Shown: positions 34,485 to 48,800 of the stretch, piece after piece | How positions within the stretch are numbered: the stretch's first letter is position 1 | How the letters are laid out: each line of letters begins with the position of its first letter | Assembly (NCBI GenBank): GCA_019802505.1 | Contig: JAFMOC010000017.1 | Location: forward strand, 3,317,501-3,381,500 | DNA: 64,000 bases | From: Corydoras sp. C115 | Lineage: Eukaryota > Chordata > Actinopteri > Siluriformes > Callichthyidae | Direction: 5' to 3' | The notes under the pieces: generated by a model | What the model was told of the DNA's origin: nothing | What the model saw: only the letters and a program-made list of their open reading frames with translations | Databases searched by the model: none | Program-made: the position numbers and the translations under genes

Positions 34485-37400
34485 GTGAGTTAGAGACAGA
34501 GGTTTGTCAGATCAGTGACCAACGAGAGCCAGGTGCTTACAATCAACACCAAGTAACCACCTAACTGTCATTTAGTTTACCAAGTGTTGTGCAACACAGA
34601 CTAACACACCACCACCACAACTCCAGTGTCACTGCAATTTTAAGAATTATCCCCCACCAAAATAAATCCGAATACTTGCAGATGTTACAGTTACAATAAG
34701 AAATAAAGTATTTGAGAATGGAATTTAATAAAGTAGAGAATGTAGTAATTGGCAGCATGTCGAGCCGTATTTAGTGTATAGAAATGGATTAGGTGTTTTG
34801 TTATACTGCTGTGAGGGAACGATTTGTTTGTTTTGTTATGTTACAAATAACCCATAACCAGGCCATGTTTATAAAAAGTGTCATCACTTATCACAGCCTG
34901 TGTTTTGTGAGTTTGACGTATAATTCAGTGTTCTAGATGAGTTTATTTATTTTGTTTTAATACGATATTCTCTCACTTTGCATTTCAGTCATAACTGCAC
35001 TTTCTCAGTACAATGAACCTTGTGAGGCTTTATAGACCATGCTTTGTGCACTGTAGTGGGGCCTTCCCCAAACTGTTTCCATGAAGTTGGACACATACAG
35101 TTGTCCAGAATTTGTGGGAAGGTGCATGTTTGAGTACTCGTGTGCTAATGCAACTAAATAAATCACATTATTAAATTAATTCAATAAATTAGAGGTCTGC
35201 CTTAATACTTAGGTCACAGGTGACCCTTCACTCCAACCAACATGTGATGCTTGAAACTGGATAAAAGTGTCTGCAAAAATGACCAATTTTTACGCTTTGT
35301 TAAATGAATGATGTCATCATAATGATGTCATCTCCGACCTGAAAATAATAGACATGTTCAAATTTGTTAAAAGTTATAATATATGTTTTACTTTTCACTC
35401 TGTGGCTCTGCAGTCCCTTTGTAAATGAAAACCGTTTTTATTGCTGAAAAGGGAAAAAAAAACTTGGCAAACAGTTATTGTATATCCAGGAGCAAAGTAG
35501 AGAAAATGAGATCCAGAATTTTGGCCGGGATTTACTTCATCACCCGCTCTATTGTGAAATCCATGGAATCTGGCTTATACAGATCAGCTCCTTTCTATTC
35601 TAGATGCTTTATCATACATTTTTGAGCCTAAAAACAAAACGAGTTTTAAGTATCCTTTAAACAAAGTTCATACAGGTTATGCCATTTATGTTTTATTTAT
35701 AATTGAACTCTATCTGATATTTCTGTTTTGTATTTTTAAAGACAAATGTCAAGATGATGCCAAAGAAACATCAGATCCCACAAAGCTGAGCAGTAAAGCA
35801 TCTACCATTAAGCACAGTGCTGATGTTCTGGAGCATGTGAGGAGAGAAGGTCCCGGAGGCGAGCCAGTAAAAAGTAAGTATGTCATAAATAAATAAAGAT
35901 CTTTAGAAAATAGGTGCTTATTTTAAATGTACTGATTAAATGCGGCTACCCGTGTTATACAAACACTTTTTACAATGAATAAATATTCAAAAATAAATCC
36001 TTTATTAATAAATGGCGGCACAGTGGTGCAGTGGTTAGCTCCACCACCTCACAGCAAAAGGGTTTGTTTCACAGTTGGGGAGTCAGCATGTTGTCCCACA
36101 TTCTAAAAACATTCTGATGGGTAAAGTAGAGACATTAATTGCCCCCTGATTGTATCATTTGTAATCTATGAGTGAGGAAAGACCTGGTGACCTACCTCAT
36201 AACATTCACTGTTAAACGCTATGAATCGGAATCTTTGTAAACTGTTTTATATTCAAGGGTTGGTCATGACTGAATGGAAAGCACATACATTAATAAATAA
36301 TGTTCTGGTTAATACAAAAGGTGCAGCTTATTTCAAAATGTAATTTCACAAGTTTCTGTCCTGAAGCTGAGCTGAAGTTTGAAATTCTGATTACTGAAAC
36401 CATACCAAGAGTAAATGGTTTAATAAGTAAGGACTTTAATAAGATACTTTAACATAAACACTGTATGCATTCTCTTTTAAATCAATAATATTTTAAAAGC
36501 CCAAACTTTAAAAAAGTAAAAGAAAAGTTTTTACAGTTAACTCACTACTCACATCAATTGCAATTATACAAAACACATGAGCTCCATCAAGTGTGTTTGT
36601 ACATGTTTTTGCTTCAGTAAGAACTAAATTAAGACTTATGTTTACAGGATAGCAGTCCACGCAAAAGCTGCATGAGAAATATAGTGTTGTAACAATGTTG
36701 ACGGCCAAATTCCTTATTTTTTAATAAACTCTAGAAACTTCACATGTTGACACAGCGGCTTAAGGCCAGATTTGTAAGCTTTATGGTATTCTTTAGTTTG
36801 CTTACCCCCAAAATATGAATTTCTGAAGTTTAATGATAAAACTGGTCTGGTACGGCATTGTTTGCATCCTGCTTTTCCATCTTATTTGCTTTACGGTTAT
36901 AGTATGTCTGCGGAGCACATGTATCATTCATTTAGTCAACTTTGAAACAGCTGCCATAACAAACTATAAAGCTGGTGTCTGACGTTACCTAGAAAAGTCT
37001 ATAAAAAAGGTTCAGGTTCATAACTGGTGCATGAGCCGTTCACTTGTTAATTATTTGAGAATGTTACTCAACCGAATTGATTCCTGTTAGTCTGATTTAT
37101 TTTAATTTTTATCGCCATACATCTGACAGTAAGGCGTACAGATGACCGTGGAATAAATAGAGGGTGATTTGAATGGCTTCATGCCAGTTTGACATGGTAA
37201 CCGAGGGCTGGAGTGGTAGACAGTCCACTGATTGGTGTTAGAGGTTCATAAGTCATATGGTATGATGTGATAATTAGAACATCCATACCATGTAGAACAG
37301 AAAATCAATAGGAAATAACCTGACAAGCCATTTTATGGTAGTTTACCCCTATTTCCATTTTAATTCCTACTGGATTGACTTCTCTTGTACCTTATGTGTG

Positions 37401-40400
37401 TGTGTGATGACTCAATTGTCAGGTTCCACTGACTTTATCAGAGTGTTGGCTAATTCATTCCTTCTGAGGTCTGTCTTTAGTAACTTGACAATTTTTGTGG
37501 TAAATTCTGTCGTTCTGTATTAACATGCCCTTAAAAAAAGTTTACATGATTACTTTTTTGGGTTTCTTGGTGAATAATAAAAATTTAAAACATGGGAATG
37601 ATTTTTCATCTGAATCTTTAAAGTATATTAACCTATACTATCAACAGGTGTAAAGTGTGTGTGAGTGGGTGGAGTGCGAGGATTTCACTGGTAAACTCAC
37701 TTCATCTCATCACTCCACCCATCACATCACCCACCCATCTCACTTCACCCATCCAAGGAAGAACATCTCAGGACAGATAGCAAGGGCAGACAGCAGGACA
37801 GGGTTCCAATCTGTCGCTGTATATGCCATGAATGATGGATATAGATATTGATATACAATTCGTCAAAACCCAGCTCAAGATTACCAATTTTGGTCATATT
37901 AATTAATTTATTTCCAGTATTCATTGTTGTATTCAGAACAATTCATTGTAGTTAATCAGAGAAAAATGTCATATAAACAGTTTTACGTTTTTTCAGACGT
38001 CAGCCTCGGAGTATGTAATAAGACACTCAAAACTATTTTCAGACATTTAGGACAAAACAATATGACAGCTGGACTTTGCTGTTTTAGATGAATGATGTCA
38101 TATTGCGCTATTTGTACACTGTATTTGTCTTGCACAATCTTAATGCATAACGGATTAGAAAAAAAATCTAGCTGCCTGATCACAAGAGTTAGTGTCGAAA
38201 CAGTTAGCCAACAGTTTTTTTTTTTTTTTTTTTAAATGTTAAAATAGATGTTTTACATTTTACTTGCAGACGTGTTCATTTTCTGCATACGTCCTACAGT
38301 GACAATTATACCAACTTTGGTTTGTTAAACTTGAATTGAGTTATTTGTCATATTAAAGACTTCTAAAGTTAACTAAATTAAAATAACCTTTTGTTTAATT
38401 TTAAAGTTCTATTTTTTGATGTTCAAAGCAATATGTTAATAATAAGGACATGGTTAACTAGATCGCTGGTCCAACAAGTAAAATGTAAACTTCTGTAGTG
38501 CTTGTAACGGGGCTGGTATCTGTGTTTATAATAATCCAGGTTTATTTATGTAGAGCTTATTAAAATAAAGAATTTGCACGAAGCGGCTTTGCTACAGTTA
38601 TATATATCAGCAAATATTATTCCAAAGCCGGCCATTAAAATTATATACAGAACTGCTGGGATAACAGACCTCAAGTGCATTAACATTTATATTAAGATTA
38701 CACTGGTTCTCCAGTTCCCTTCCACGGTCCAAAACCATGAATTCAAGGTGAATTGGCTGCTCTAAACTGCCCTTATGTAGTGTGAGTGTGTGCCCAGCAA
38801 TGCATTTGGCACCCTGTCCTGGGTGTATCTGCTCAACACCTGAAACGTTCTACCCTATACGGACCCCCTCCTGATAATTGGGAGAACCGTTCATTTCATT
38901 AATGTTACATCGCTGATATTTTATTTTAAACTGGATTCTTTCAACCAAAGGCTAAAAAATATTTGTTCTAAAATGCCACTCATCATGCTTTAATGTGAAA
39001 AGTAAATAACTACAGGATTTCGTATGAAACGTTCCTTTTTCACGTTACAGAAAATGCCGGATCTACCTGATCACTTTCTTCAAAACAAGGTCTTAATAGA
39101 ACAGAAGGTTAATTTCAAGTGATTACCTCACAGTGGGGTCAAAAAATCAAAAACAATCTGAACGATGTGAAATGCTACCACAGGGGTTGATTAAAATGGC
39201 AATTGTGCTTCTACCTCTGGGATAATTATTTTCTCATTGTCATGGGTGTAGATACATTTTTAATTACTTTTCTACCATTGCTAAAGCCTTTTTAGTATTT
39301 TAAGCTTCTACCCTTTGTTTTTTTTTGTTTTTCTCCACATTCCTGCTCATGTAATTACGAGATGTGTTTTGTATGTTTCGCCTAACGTCACTAGTATATG
39401 ATCAACTCATTTACATAAAAATATTAAAATATGTGGCACACTGCATTTTGATTTCTTCATGGATGTGTGAAATCCAAAACCTGCAGCGAGCGTGAGAATG
39501 CTGAGCTCTGAGACACAAAGCTTGTTTTAGAAGTATTTTAAATCTGACTCACAACAAGGGATGGTGCCATTCAGCGAGGGAAGAAAAAACACTTCAAATC
39601 AGAGTTGAGCAGGAGGGATTACTGGCCTTCTAACAGGGTTTTGGCTTCAACATTAAGGTTAAACCCCTTTTCTATTACAGAGCTCTCTGGTGATGTGGCC
39701 CCCTCTGGCCCTGTGTGTTTGCAGGTTCACTGGCTCCGTGGTAGGTCATTCCGTCAGGCCTATGATCACTCAGGGGTGACAAGGGAGCCCGAGCGCACAC
39801 ATCGCTAAAATCGATACGGCCGTCTACCGTTAAAAAAAGCCACTCGCAGGCACACAAGCCCTGTCCTTTAACCTGATTTTTAGGCTTAAGGTCTTGATTG
39901 GCACCCCAATGCCAGCGCTCACTGACCCACAGCTGTCACATTAGTACCGTTAATGTTAAAGATTGATACTGAGCAAATATAGGAACCATGTCATAGATAT
40001 TTTTATGAACTGCCCATTCCCCGGTGGATTGGACTGAAGTGCTTCTTTCCCAGTTCTTCTGTTTTCAGTATCTTCTCTCCTTTCAGTAACAGAATGCATC
40101 CCAACTGTTTGCATGTCACATTGTCAGATTTTCAGATGTTGTTTTCTGTTAGTCCGTGTCTCCATATAAGATTTTTATTTTTTTTTGGAGAATGGTGGAA
40201 TCTGTGAGTCATCCGTGTTAACTGAAACTGAAAATACATCCCTCCCCCATCTTGCCCCTTTCACCACTGTGCTGCAAAGTTGTTTTTTTTTTTTGTTGTT
40301 CAGGAGGCTGGGTGGAGCTCGGCAGCGCAGGCATTCTGGCAGCAGCCCCAGCTGCCTGGCCTTAGTCACGTCATAACTGATCTTTTGAGAAAATGTGGTA

Positions 40401-42378
40401 GCTGTGCTAAAAAAATGCCTAATCTGAACAAGATGTGCAGTTTATAACTGCATTTGTGGTCAAGTTTTGCATTTATGGCATTCCTGTTTCCCCAGCATGG
40501 AAACAGATTGTAAAAAGAAAAAAAAAAGGTGAGAGAGGTTGTTCATAATTACCCAAACAAGAGAGGTCTGTTTATCTGTGTGTGTATCTTTGTCTATCTC
40601 TATATATAACACATTTTTTATACCTGCTGACTGATCATATCTCAGGGGTTTTATGAATCTTGTATAAATGATGGCTACTGAAAAATTGTGAGCCTAAAAT
40701 GCAGTTTTTAAAGTCTTGTGGTTCTGTCTGTGTTCATAATTTGAGGTGATTGCTGTGGCAGGCAGACAGGATCATCACAGTAAATAGTTTTCAAATCAAA
40801 GAATGATAGATGATTGCCTCCGTTTCCCCCAGAGCACCGACATATTTTCTTTTACAAGTATTCCTGCTCTTGTCTTTCAAGTTGCCTTTTCCACTGTAAA
40901 AGATAATCAAGCAAAACAACCAATCAGCATCTCACACAAAGTTATTGAAACAGATAACCCATTATAGTTTGAGTTACCCCATAGTTTTCTATACTTGATT
41001 AACACATAATCACTGAGGGACATCAGGACAATGAAGCTCATAAAAATGATAACTTCAGAGACATGGTTTCTTTAAAAGAGTGTGTCTGTGAGCAAATGAA
41101 AGTGAGAATAAGAGTGAGGGAATGAGAGAGTGAAAGAAAAATGGAGCGAGAGCCGGAGAGTACAAGGTTCGTGAAAATAGTAAAGGAGTGAGAGAGCAAG
41201 AAAAAGCAGAAGATCAAGAGAGCTAGGAGTGAGAGAAGGAGATTGTTTGGTGACCTGAATACACTGTAGGTTTTCTAACTTTTAAACCTCACTGCTTAAT
41301 AAAGGAAATCCTTAGAATGAAGTTGATAGGTCAGATCATGCTGAGCTTTAAGGTGCCAAAAGAAATTTAATCAAAACCTTTATAATATTTATTTTACTTT
41401 CTCTGCGGCTGATTCCCATGGTTTGTTCTATAAATAAATGTGTGGGATATATGTTTATTAAAAATTCTATTGGTATGAAGATGTGTGTCTAGTTAAAATG
41501 CCACCCTGTTTTTGTTTTTATTCTGAGAGGAAGCTCCATAGAGATCGACTTCACAGTTTAATTACTTTAAACTAGAACTATACAATCAGTTTATTTATAT
41601 ACAATACGAACTACAGAAATGCCTCCGTTATACTGTTTTAATTACTGTATTAATGACGTTATAAGACAAATTGAATGTCGTTCTTCAGAATACATGAAAA
41701 ATATTTTTAACAGCTATGAATTGTTTATTAGGGGCGGCACGGTGGCTTAGTGGTTAGCACGTTCGCCTCTCAGCACTAGGGATTCCCGGTTCGAATCCCC
41801 ATCTGGGTGGAGTTTCCATGTTCTCCCCGTGTCTGCGTGGGTTTCCTCCGGGTTCTCCGGTTTCTTCCCACAGTCCAAAAACATGGATCAAGTCAATTGA
41901 ATTTTTAAAAATTTATTTATTTTTTATTCAAATTGCCCCCTCTAGAGTTTGTTTGTGAGTGAGTGCCCAGCGATAGATTGGCACCCTGTCCTGGGTGTAT
42001 CTGCCCAGCGCGCGAGACGTTCTCCCCTGAATGGGCATGGGGAACCCCACCGCGATCCTGATAGAGGATAAAGCGGAAGATAATGAATGAATGAATAAAT
42101 TGTTTATTAATTAACTGCCTGGGGAAAAGAAAAATACAAAAATTTGGTAGAAGGCCGTGAGAGGAGACGTTCAGCTGTATCAAAATGACATTCCCTCAGG
42201 TGCCTAACCTCAGCTGAACACAGAGGTGCAACTGGTGTTAAATACAGAGAATAGAGAAAATATAAAGCAGTTCATGTTTTAGCTCATTATTTGAATTATT
42301 TGGTTATTGAGGAAACGCATGACAAAAGTATATAGTTGCTTTTGTTGTAGTTTTGTGTGGTTGATGTTTGTGAAGAAG

Positions 42379-42460
<82 letters not shown>

Positions 42461-45400
42461 TATACTTTAACTGAAGTATTATGATATCATAGAATGAATT
42501 CAATAAATTAGCAAAAAAAAAAAAAAAGTACATCCCGTAAAAGTAAAATAAAATGTAAATATAAAAATCAGTAAAATTTAAAAGTTCCACCTTCAAAAAT
42601 GACAGTGTAATCACATTATGTAACATAAATAAAGGAATAAAAACAACGATTTTATTTGCACCTTTTTTTTGGAACTAACTCCTAAAAAATGTGATCTTCA
42701 TGCTTCAAACTTTTCATTACTGAACCAATTGGCTTTCCATAAGTAAAATTAAAAGTCTAAATGTAATGTTTGTAAGTTCAAATGGAAAAAATGGCTGGTA
42801 AACTTCAATATACTTTTTGTCAGTCACACACTGTGTGTGTGTATGTGTAGTACAACTATAAAGCATGTAAATAAAATGTTTTATTAAAATGTTTTATTTT
42901 AAGAAAAATTAGACCAAATTAAACAAAATGTGTTAAATCTAAAATGATGGCTTTATATACTTTACTGCTAACTGTGCAGGTGAGTTCTCGTGGCTGACCT
43001 CGCCTCTGTACTGCCCCTAACTTGTCAAGTTTCCACATATTTGTTCCTGGGTGGTCTGTGATGCTCTGCGTTTGTGTCTTTGGAGAACGTTTTTGGAGAA
43101 GCTATTTTCTGTGACACAAAAGTGAAGGTGTTTATCCACAGTTTTACATAGAGAGCGGTGCGGTGGCGACATCGGTTCTCTCCAGACGCCTTACTGCCTG
43201 CTCCCCTTGTGGGGTGTGCACCGAACACATGGTGACAAATGGCAATTATATTTGTGTGTTCTTCATGAATCCATCAAACACTGGCCTTTTAAAAATGCTC
43301 CCAAGATATTTCATCCTGTCAGATACAGGGGACCAAATTGGGATGCTGCTTAGACAGTCAGGAAGCATTCGCCCCCAGTTTGCCTGTGATGTGTTTGACA
43401 GTGTGTGTAGACGAATACCATGTTTTATTCAACTACAAATGTACACTCTCAACAGTTGTTGATGTGTTGGAAAGCGAACAGTTAGAGATCCAATTTGAGC
43501 TGTTTTTCTCCTTCCTCTCTTGGCAGCATCACATGGTGTGTTTATGCAACCTGTCTGGTAATGGTTACAGATAACCAGGTGGATTTTGTCTTCTTTCTGA
43601 TTTACATTGTATTTTTTTTTTATATTGGAGGATGTTGCATGTAGTTTTTGTAAATGTACTGAATTCAGTGAGACTTCTACTTGGATCTTAATAAATTATT
43701 TATTTATGTAGCTTTGCGTTTTGGGTGAGATCATGCACTCCTGCTCCTCAATTATCTTCTACCTAAACTTCGTGGTGGGGGTGGTCACATGCCCATTCAG
43801 TGGAGAACATTTCGGGCTGTAGGAAAACACAACCTGGACATGGCGTCAATCTATTGCTAAGCACACATACTGTATAGGGGCAATTGAAAGCATGCTGTGG
43901 ACTGTGGGAGGAAACCGAGGAAACCCACATGAACACTCCGCCCAGATCGGGATTTAAACATGTAGGTTTCCTTCAGTTTCATCTAACGGTTAAAAAAACA
44001 TGGATTTAAGGTGTGTTGCCTGCTCTAAATTGCCCCTAATATATCGTTTGTGTCTGTGTGAGTAAGTATATGTGCAGCCCCCAAAGCGTTCTCCCTCTGG
44101 ATGGGCATGGGGAACCCCTAGTAGAGGAATAATCTGAACGTGATGAGATTTGTCTGTATGTGAATGCCGTCCAGATCCATCTGCTGTCAGGGAAAGTGCT
44201 AAAAAAGTAAAAAGCTTATGGAATCAGTGGGTTAAATCTTAAATCAGATTTCTGTTTCAATTAGGACATTAGCCACAAGGTAGCAAGCTGTCTTCTGCCT
44301 TTGAGCACATCTGAAATCTCTGTAGATGTGCAAACATAAAACCCAGCTTTTGATCTTTTTTTGTTGACCATAGTTGCTTTTTTAGGGTGATGATGGAATA
44401 CAGTCGCCTCATTGACTGAAGAAGTTATTTAAAAATAAAGTCGTCATAAAACCATTACTTTGTGATTACTGTTGTGTAGGCAGCCACTTTACAGGAGGCA
44501 AAATGCAAAGTTTGGGGTGGATAGGGGTAGAGAAATCCAGTAATGTACAAGAGCAAAATAAGAAAGAAAAAAAAAAAAGATGAATAATTCAGAGGAGCTC
44601 AATAAGTGTCTGCGGTGTGACTTCTCTGATGCAGATGGAGGCAGTTCTCCCAGTAGAGCTGAATGTGCAGGGGCTCTTCTTACTGAAAATGCCACTGCTC
44701 TCATTTCATCAGGTAGAGGAGCTTATTCCAGCACCCACTTCTGCCTGTTACAGACGGGAAGACGGTGAAGGCAAGAAACAGCATGGCAGCGTCGGCTTGA
44801 AGACTAGATACAGCACTCAAACTGACAGTGTCATCCAAGAGATGGATTAATACCTGATTATTATCTCAGTGTGTTCAGTCCTGCCTAAAGTTTTTAAAGC
44901 AGTCAGTAAACATTAGACACCTGAGTTCATTAAAAACCCAACTTTATTCCATGCATTTGAGAGTCTCCATTTACGTGAACATCATGTTTTACTATGTTGA
45001 CTGTTGAAGACCCTAAAGTGCCAAAAATGTAAATGACCTATTTATTACTGTGATGCAAAGCCCATGCAATGCCTGAAACTCCTCCTGTAATTTATTCACA
45101 TACAGGGAGAGGGTGGGGATTCATTGGTGGGACTTGTGTCTTTGTCAAAGATGTCCAAAGACCTAAAAAAAAATATTACTATTTTTTTACTCTTACTATG
45201 GACTGAACCGAGTCTGCAGTGCTGCCAGAATGTTACTGCAAAAAGCATTAATCAGAGAGATTTGTAAATCAATAGTTTTTATTTAACAGATGTGTTTTTA
45301 TAAGCAGGGGGCAGGTATCTGTGTGTCCTACACTGTAAATGCTGAAGGAGGTTATAGTGCGAGGAGGGTGGGTCCTTGGTTTTCATAAAGTGTCATACTT

Positions 45401-45753
45401 TTAAACAACACAAATATCCTTCCATCCATCCTGTATCCTCTATTAGGGTCGTGGGGGATTCCCAATGCCCATCCAGGGGGAGAACGTTTTGGTCGCTGGG
45501 CAGATAGATCCAGGACGGGGCACAAATCCATCGCTGGGCACACACACACTCACTCACACACACACTCTATATGAGAGAACTCAATTTACCTTGATCCATG
45601 TTTTTGGGCTGTGGGAGGAAATCCAAGAACCCAGAAGGACATGGGGAGAACATGGAAACTCCATCCAGATTGGGATTCGAACCGGGAATCCCTAGCGCTG
45701 AGAGGAGAACATGCTAACCACTAAGCCACTGTGCTGCCCACAACAACAAATAT

Positions 45754-45822
<69 letters not shown>

Positions 45823-48800
45823 GGGTACTGTGATTGTATTCTTTTTTGTAAGTTTATAATATTTATACAGGATTATTTTATCATAGCGTGCACTTGATCA
45901 TGTTGATGACCCTGTCTTATTAAATTCTTTTTTTTCGTCTTTCCTCTTCTTCTCCTACTCCTTCTGTTTCCCTTCCTTTCTCAATCCAGCCCAGCCGCAG
46001 TCCATGGCGTTTCTCCAGCTTCCCACTGAAGAGGAGACTAATCCATTACACAATGGCCATATTGGTCTGACAAATGGCCATAGAGCTTCATGTGAGTCGG
46101 CGCAGCCTGTAGCTTCATCTGCTTCCTCGTCTAAAATCAAGAAACCTCCGCCTCCCGTCTCTCAGCGCGTCCAGAGGAAGCTCCGCTCCAGCCTTTCTGT
46201 CAACAGCGACAGCAGCAGGAGGAGCAAAGGCAGTTCTACAGGCTCTCACAAACCTGGCTCCTCTCCAGAAGGTAAGCAGTAGCCCCCTCACACACACAAA
46301 GTTTAGTGATTATTCACTGACATTTTCGGTCTAATCTATTTGCTCTGAGGTCCAATCCAAAAGCATGATCATCAGTTTCGGTGCATTAGTCTCATATCTG
46401 TTCTTATTTTTGCATTTCAAACATCGCATATATCCGTGCACGTCCTCTAGTCCTGTGCATAAATATAAAAGGGCTGCAATGCTCAAGGTTACTTTGATAT
46501 TCAAACGAAGCAGCTCGCACCTTGTCAGTTGTGATGATGATGATGATTTGAATGCAGTAATGAAGGAGCTCACTAGTGCATTAGTAATGGTCACCAAGGT
46601 GTGACCTTTTAACAAGCCTGTGGAGAGTAGGGGGTCTGCCATATGTCAGCTGTACCTCCACATGGGCCCTCAGTCTTCAGTCTCACAGTGTCCCCTCATT
46701 AAAAGCTTCTCTCCGCTTCTGCAGTATACACCTCTGAGTCCATCCTCCTCAGCTCATGCTCACACTGCGCTCTCCAACCCCCCGTCGCTTCTACTAATAC
46801 TTCTTGTACTTAAAGAACACAGGTTCTCTGTGCAGCTCCATTCAGATTCAATGAAACGCATTTCACTTCATATAATAATATTAAATAAAACACTTGATGA
46901 ATATGATGTCACTCCCTCATCTGTATTTAGGTTAATTAACAAAATGCATGTCCTAATTATCAGTATAAGTAGATGAAGAACTGCAGTTTTATCAAAGCTG
47001 TGACTGTGTACACATTCAGAAGTAAAACACAGCACAGCTTAATTTATTTTATTAAACTTTATACCCATAACATTTTAATTGGTAAGAAATATAATGGCAT
47101 TTCCGTAAGTCTCATTACTGCTCTTGTTTTTGGGCATTTGTAAAACTGTATTAATCAATATGTTCAGCTTCAAGTATTTATATCCCTCTGGAACACGGCA
47201 ATCTGTTGTGTTTTACTGTGTACTTGGATTAGCATAATCTGTTTGGCTGGAAAATTAGCTTCCAAACGGGCCGGAAAACAAAAGAAGAAAGCCTTCAGGG
47301 GGTTTTGTGTTCTTGGCTTAACACAATAGCACACTAATATTTATCTGTAACTGCAAACCTACTGGAGAGACATCTAATTGAACGCGTCTGTGTTGTTGAG
47401 GGGCTTTTGCAGTAGAGCTGGACAATGGTTTAAAAATGTTTTGTCATCTTTTTAAAAATAAAGTCGTCACAAACCAAAAATGTAATTAGTACTATGAGTC
47501 TCATATTTAGTCTTTTCGCATACTGTGTGTACAAACAGACTTATTATATGCTATAATATATCATATTATATATTATGTTATCTTTTTGTTTGTTTGTAAG
47601 CGTTATGTGGCGCTTTATCTCGCTAATTATAACATTATATATATATATAATAAATGGCGCCTTTGTTGTCTTTAATATATTTTATTATTTGAGCCTATCA
47701 TATAGTTCTGAACAGAATAGAATCTTCTCCACTAAATAGCATGAACTATCTAGCTCACAGCTGAGATGTGAGGTATAACAATACTTTCAATAAAAGTTTG
47801 TGATTATATATAAGTGAGGTCTTGCTGTATTGTATTGAGGTTGCCAGGCCTATGAGGTCTGTGTCTGTAAAGGTGAGCTAAAGGTAAAGCAAAATGTGCT
47901 TTACCTTTTATTTTACATTCCCTAACACTTTTAAAGTAGGAAATTTGTTATTGATAACATCCTAAAACCCTCTGCATCCATGCTGCACGTCTTTAGTGTC
48001 CGTTCCTGTTGATGCTCGAGTCATCTCTGTCAAGGCTTTGCTTGATTCCTATCATTGTACATGTTGATTATTTTTTCTGTAGCTGATTACGTATCATCTT
48101 TTATCTGTCTATCATTCTGCATCTCGCTGAGGCGGCATCGCTCTTTATTTTCTCGTTAATGTCCTGCGCAGTCCCTCGCACTACGCCTGATTTTTCAAAC
48201 ATCTCATGCTCTTGTCTCAGGCGCTCGAGCTGCTGATGAGGCTTTTAGAATCTGGACTTTTCAGACTTTTGACCGACATTTAAGTCTGAACACGATTGTG
48301 GACGTGGTGTCGGTTTTGTCGAAAAAAGAAACCTGTGTCTCCTAAGATTATTCAGACTCTCATTCTCCGTGAATCATAATAATCACTGCTGATGAATTAT
48401 ACATCCAAAGGAATACATAAAGCTCTGTATCCCATACATTTGCAACTACAAGCAAAATATGCCATCAAGTTCTTAAAATAGAAACTTAATAGAACGATTC
48501 AAATGGACGGTTTAATAATTTGTTAAAAACATTGTGTTTGTGGCTGTGTGGATTGTGATTCCAGACTGATGAAATTATTTCCTGTTACGTTTTGATATAT
48601 AGTAGTTATGTAGACTTTTACTGAAGTGGCTTCTGCTACACCTTCTGGTATTTTAGTAGTAGCTGAGTCAGCTTTATGTGCTTACTAAGTAAACTGTAGG
48701 ATTCGTCTTATTTCCTGTGTACAGTGGAACCTCTGTTTTCGTATATATCACCGGATTCTGTGTTTATTGATTTTCTAGATGAAAATCACGTCTTTGTTTT

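Noticed and set aside
37650..37850. SINE-like antisense fragment (GGACAGGGTTCCAATCTGTC)
   Set aside because: Only about 20 bp resembles the family, too little to call.
42279..42626. 115-codon minus-strand frame with Tyr-Ile repeats
   Set aside because: It is the translation of the (AT)n tract at 42381-42459.
44580..44713. Possible extra mdfic exon (open frame ending TCATCAG/GTAGAG)
   Set aside because: The donor is fair but the acceptor is a purine run (AAAGAAAAAAAAAAAAG), and the known vertebrate MDFIC exons already join in frame without it.
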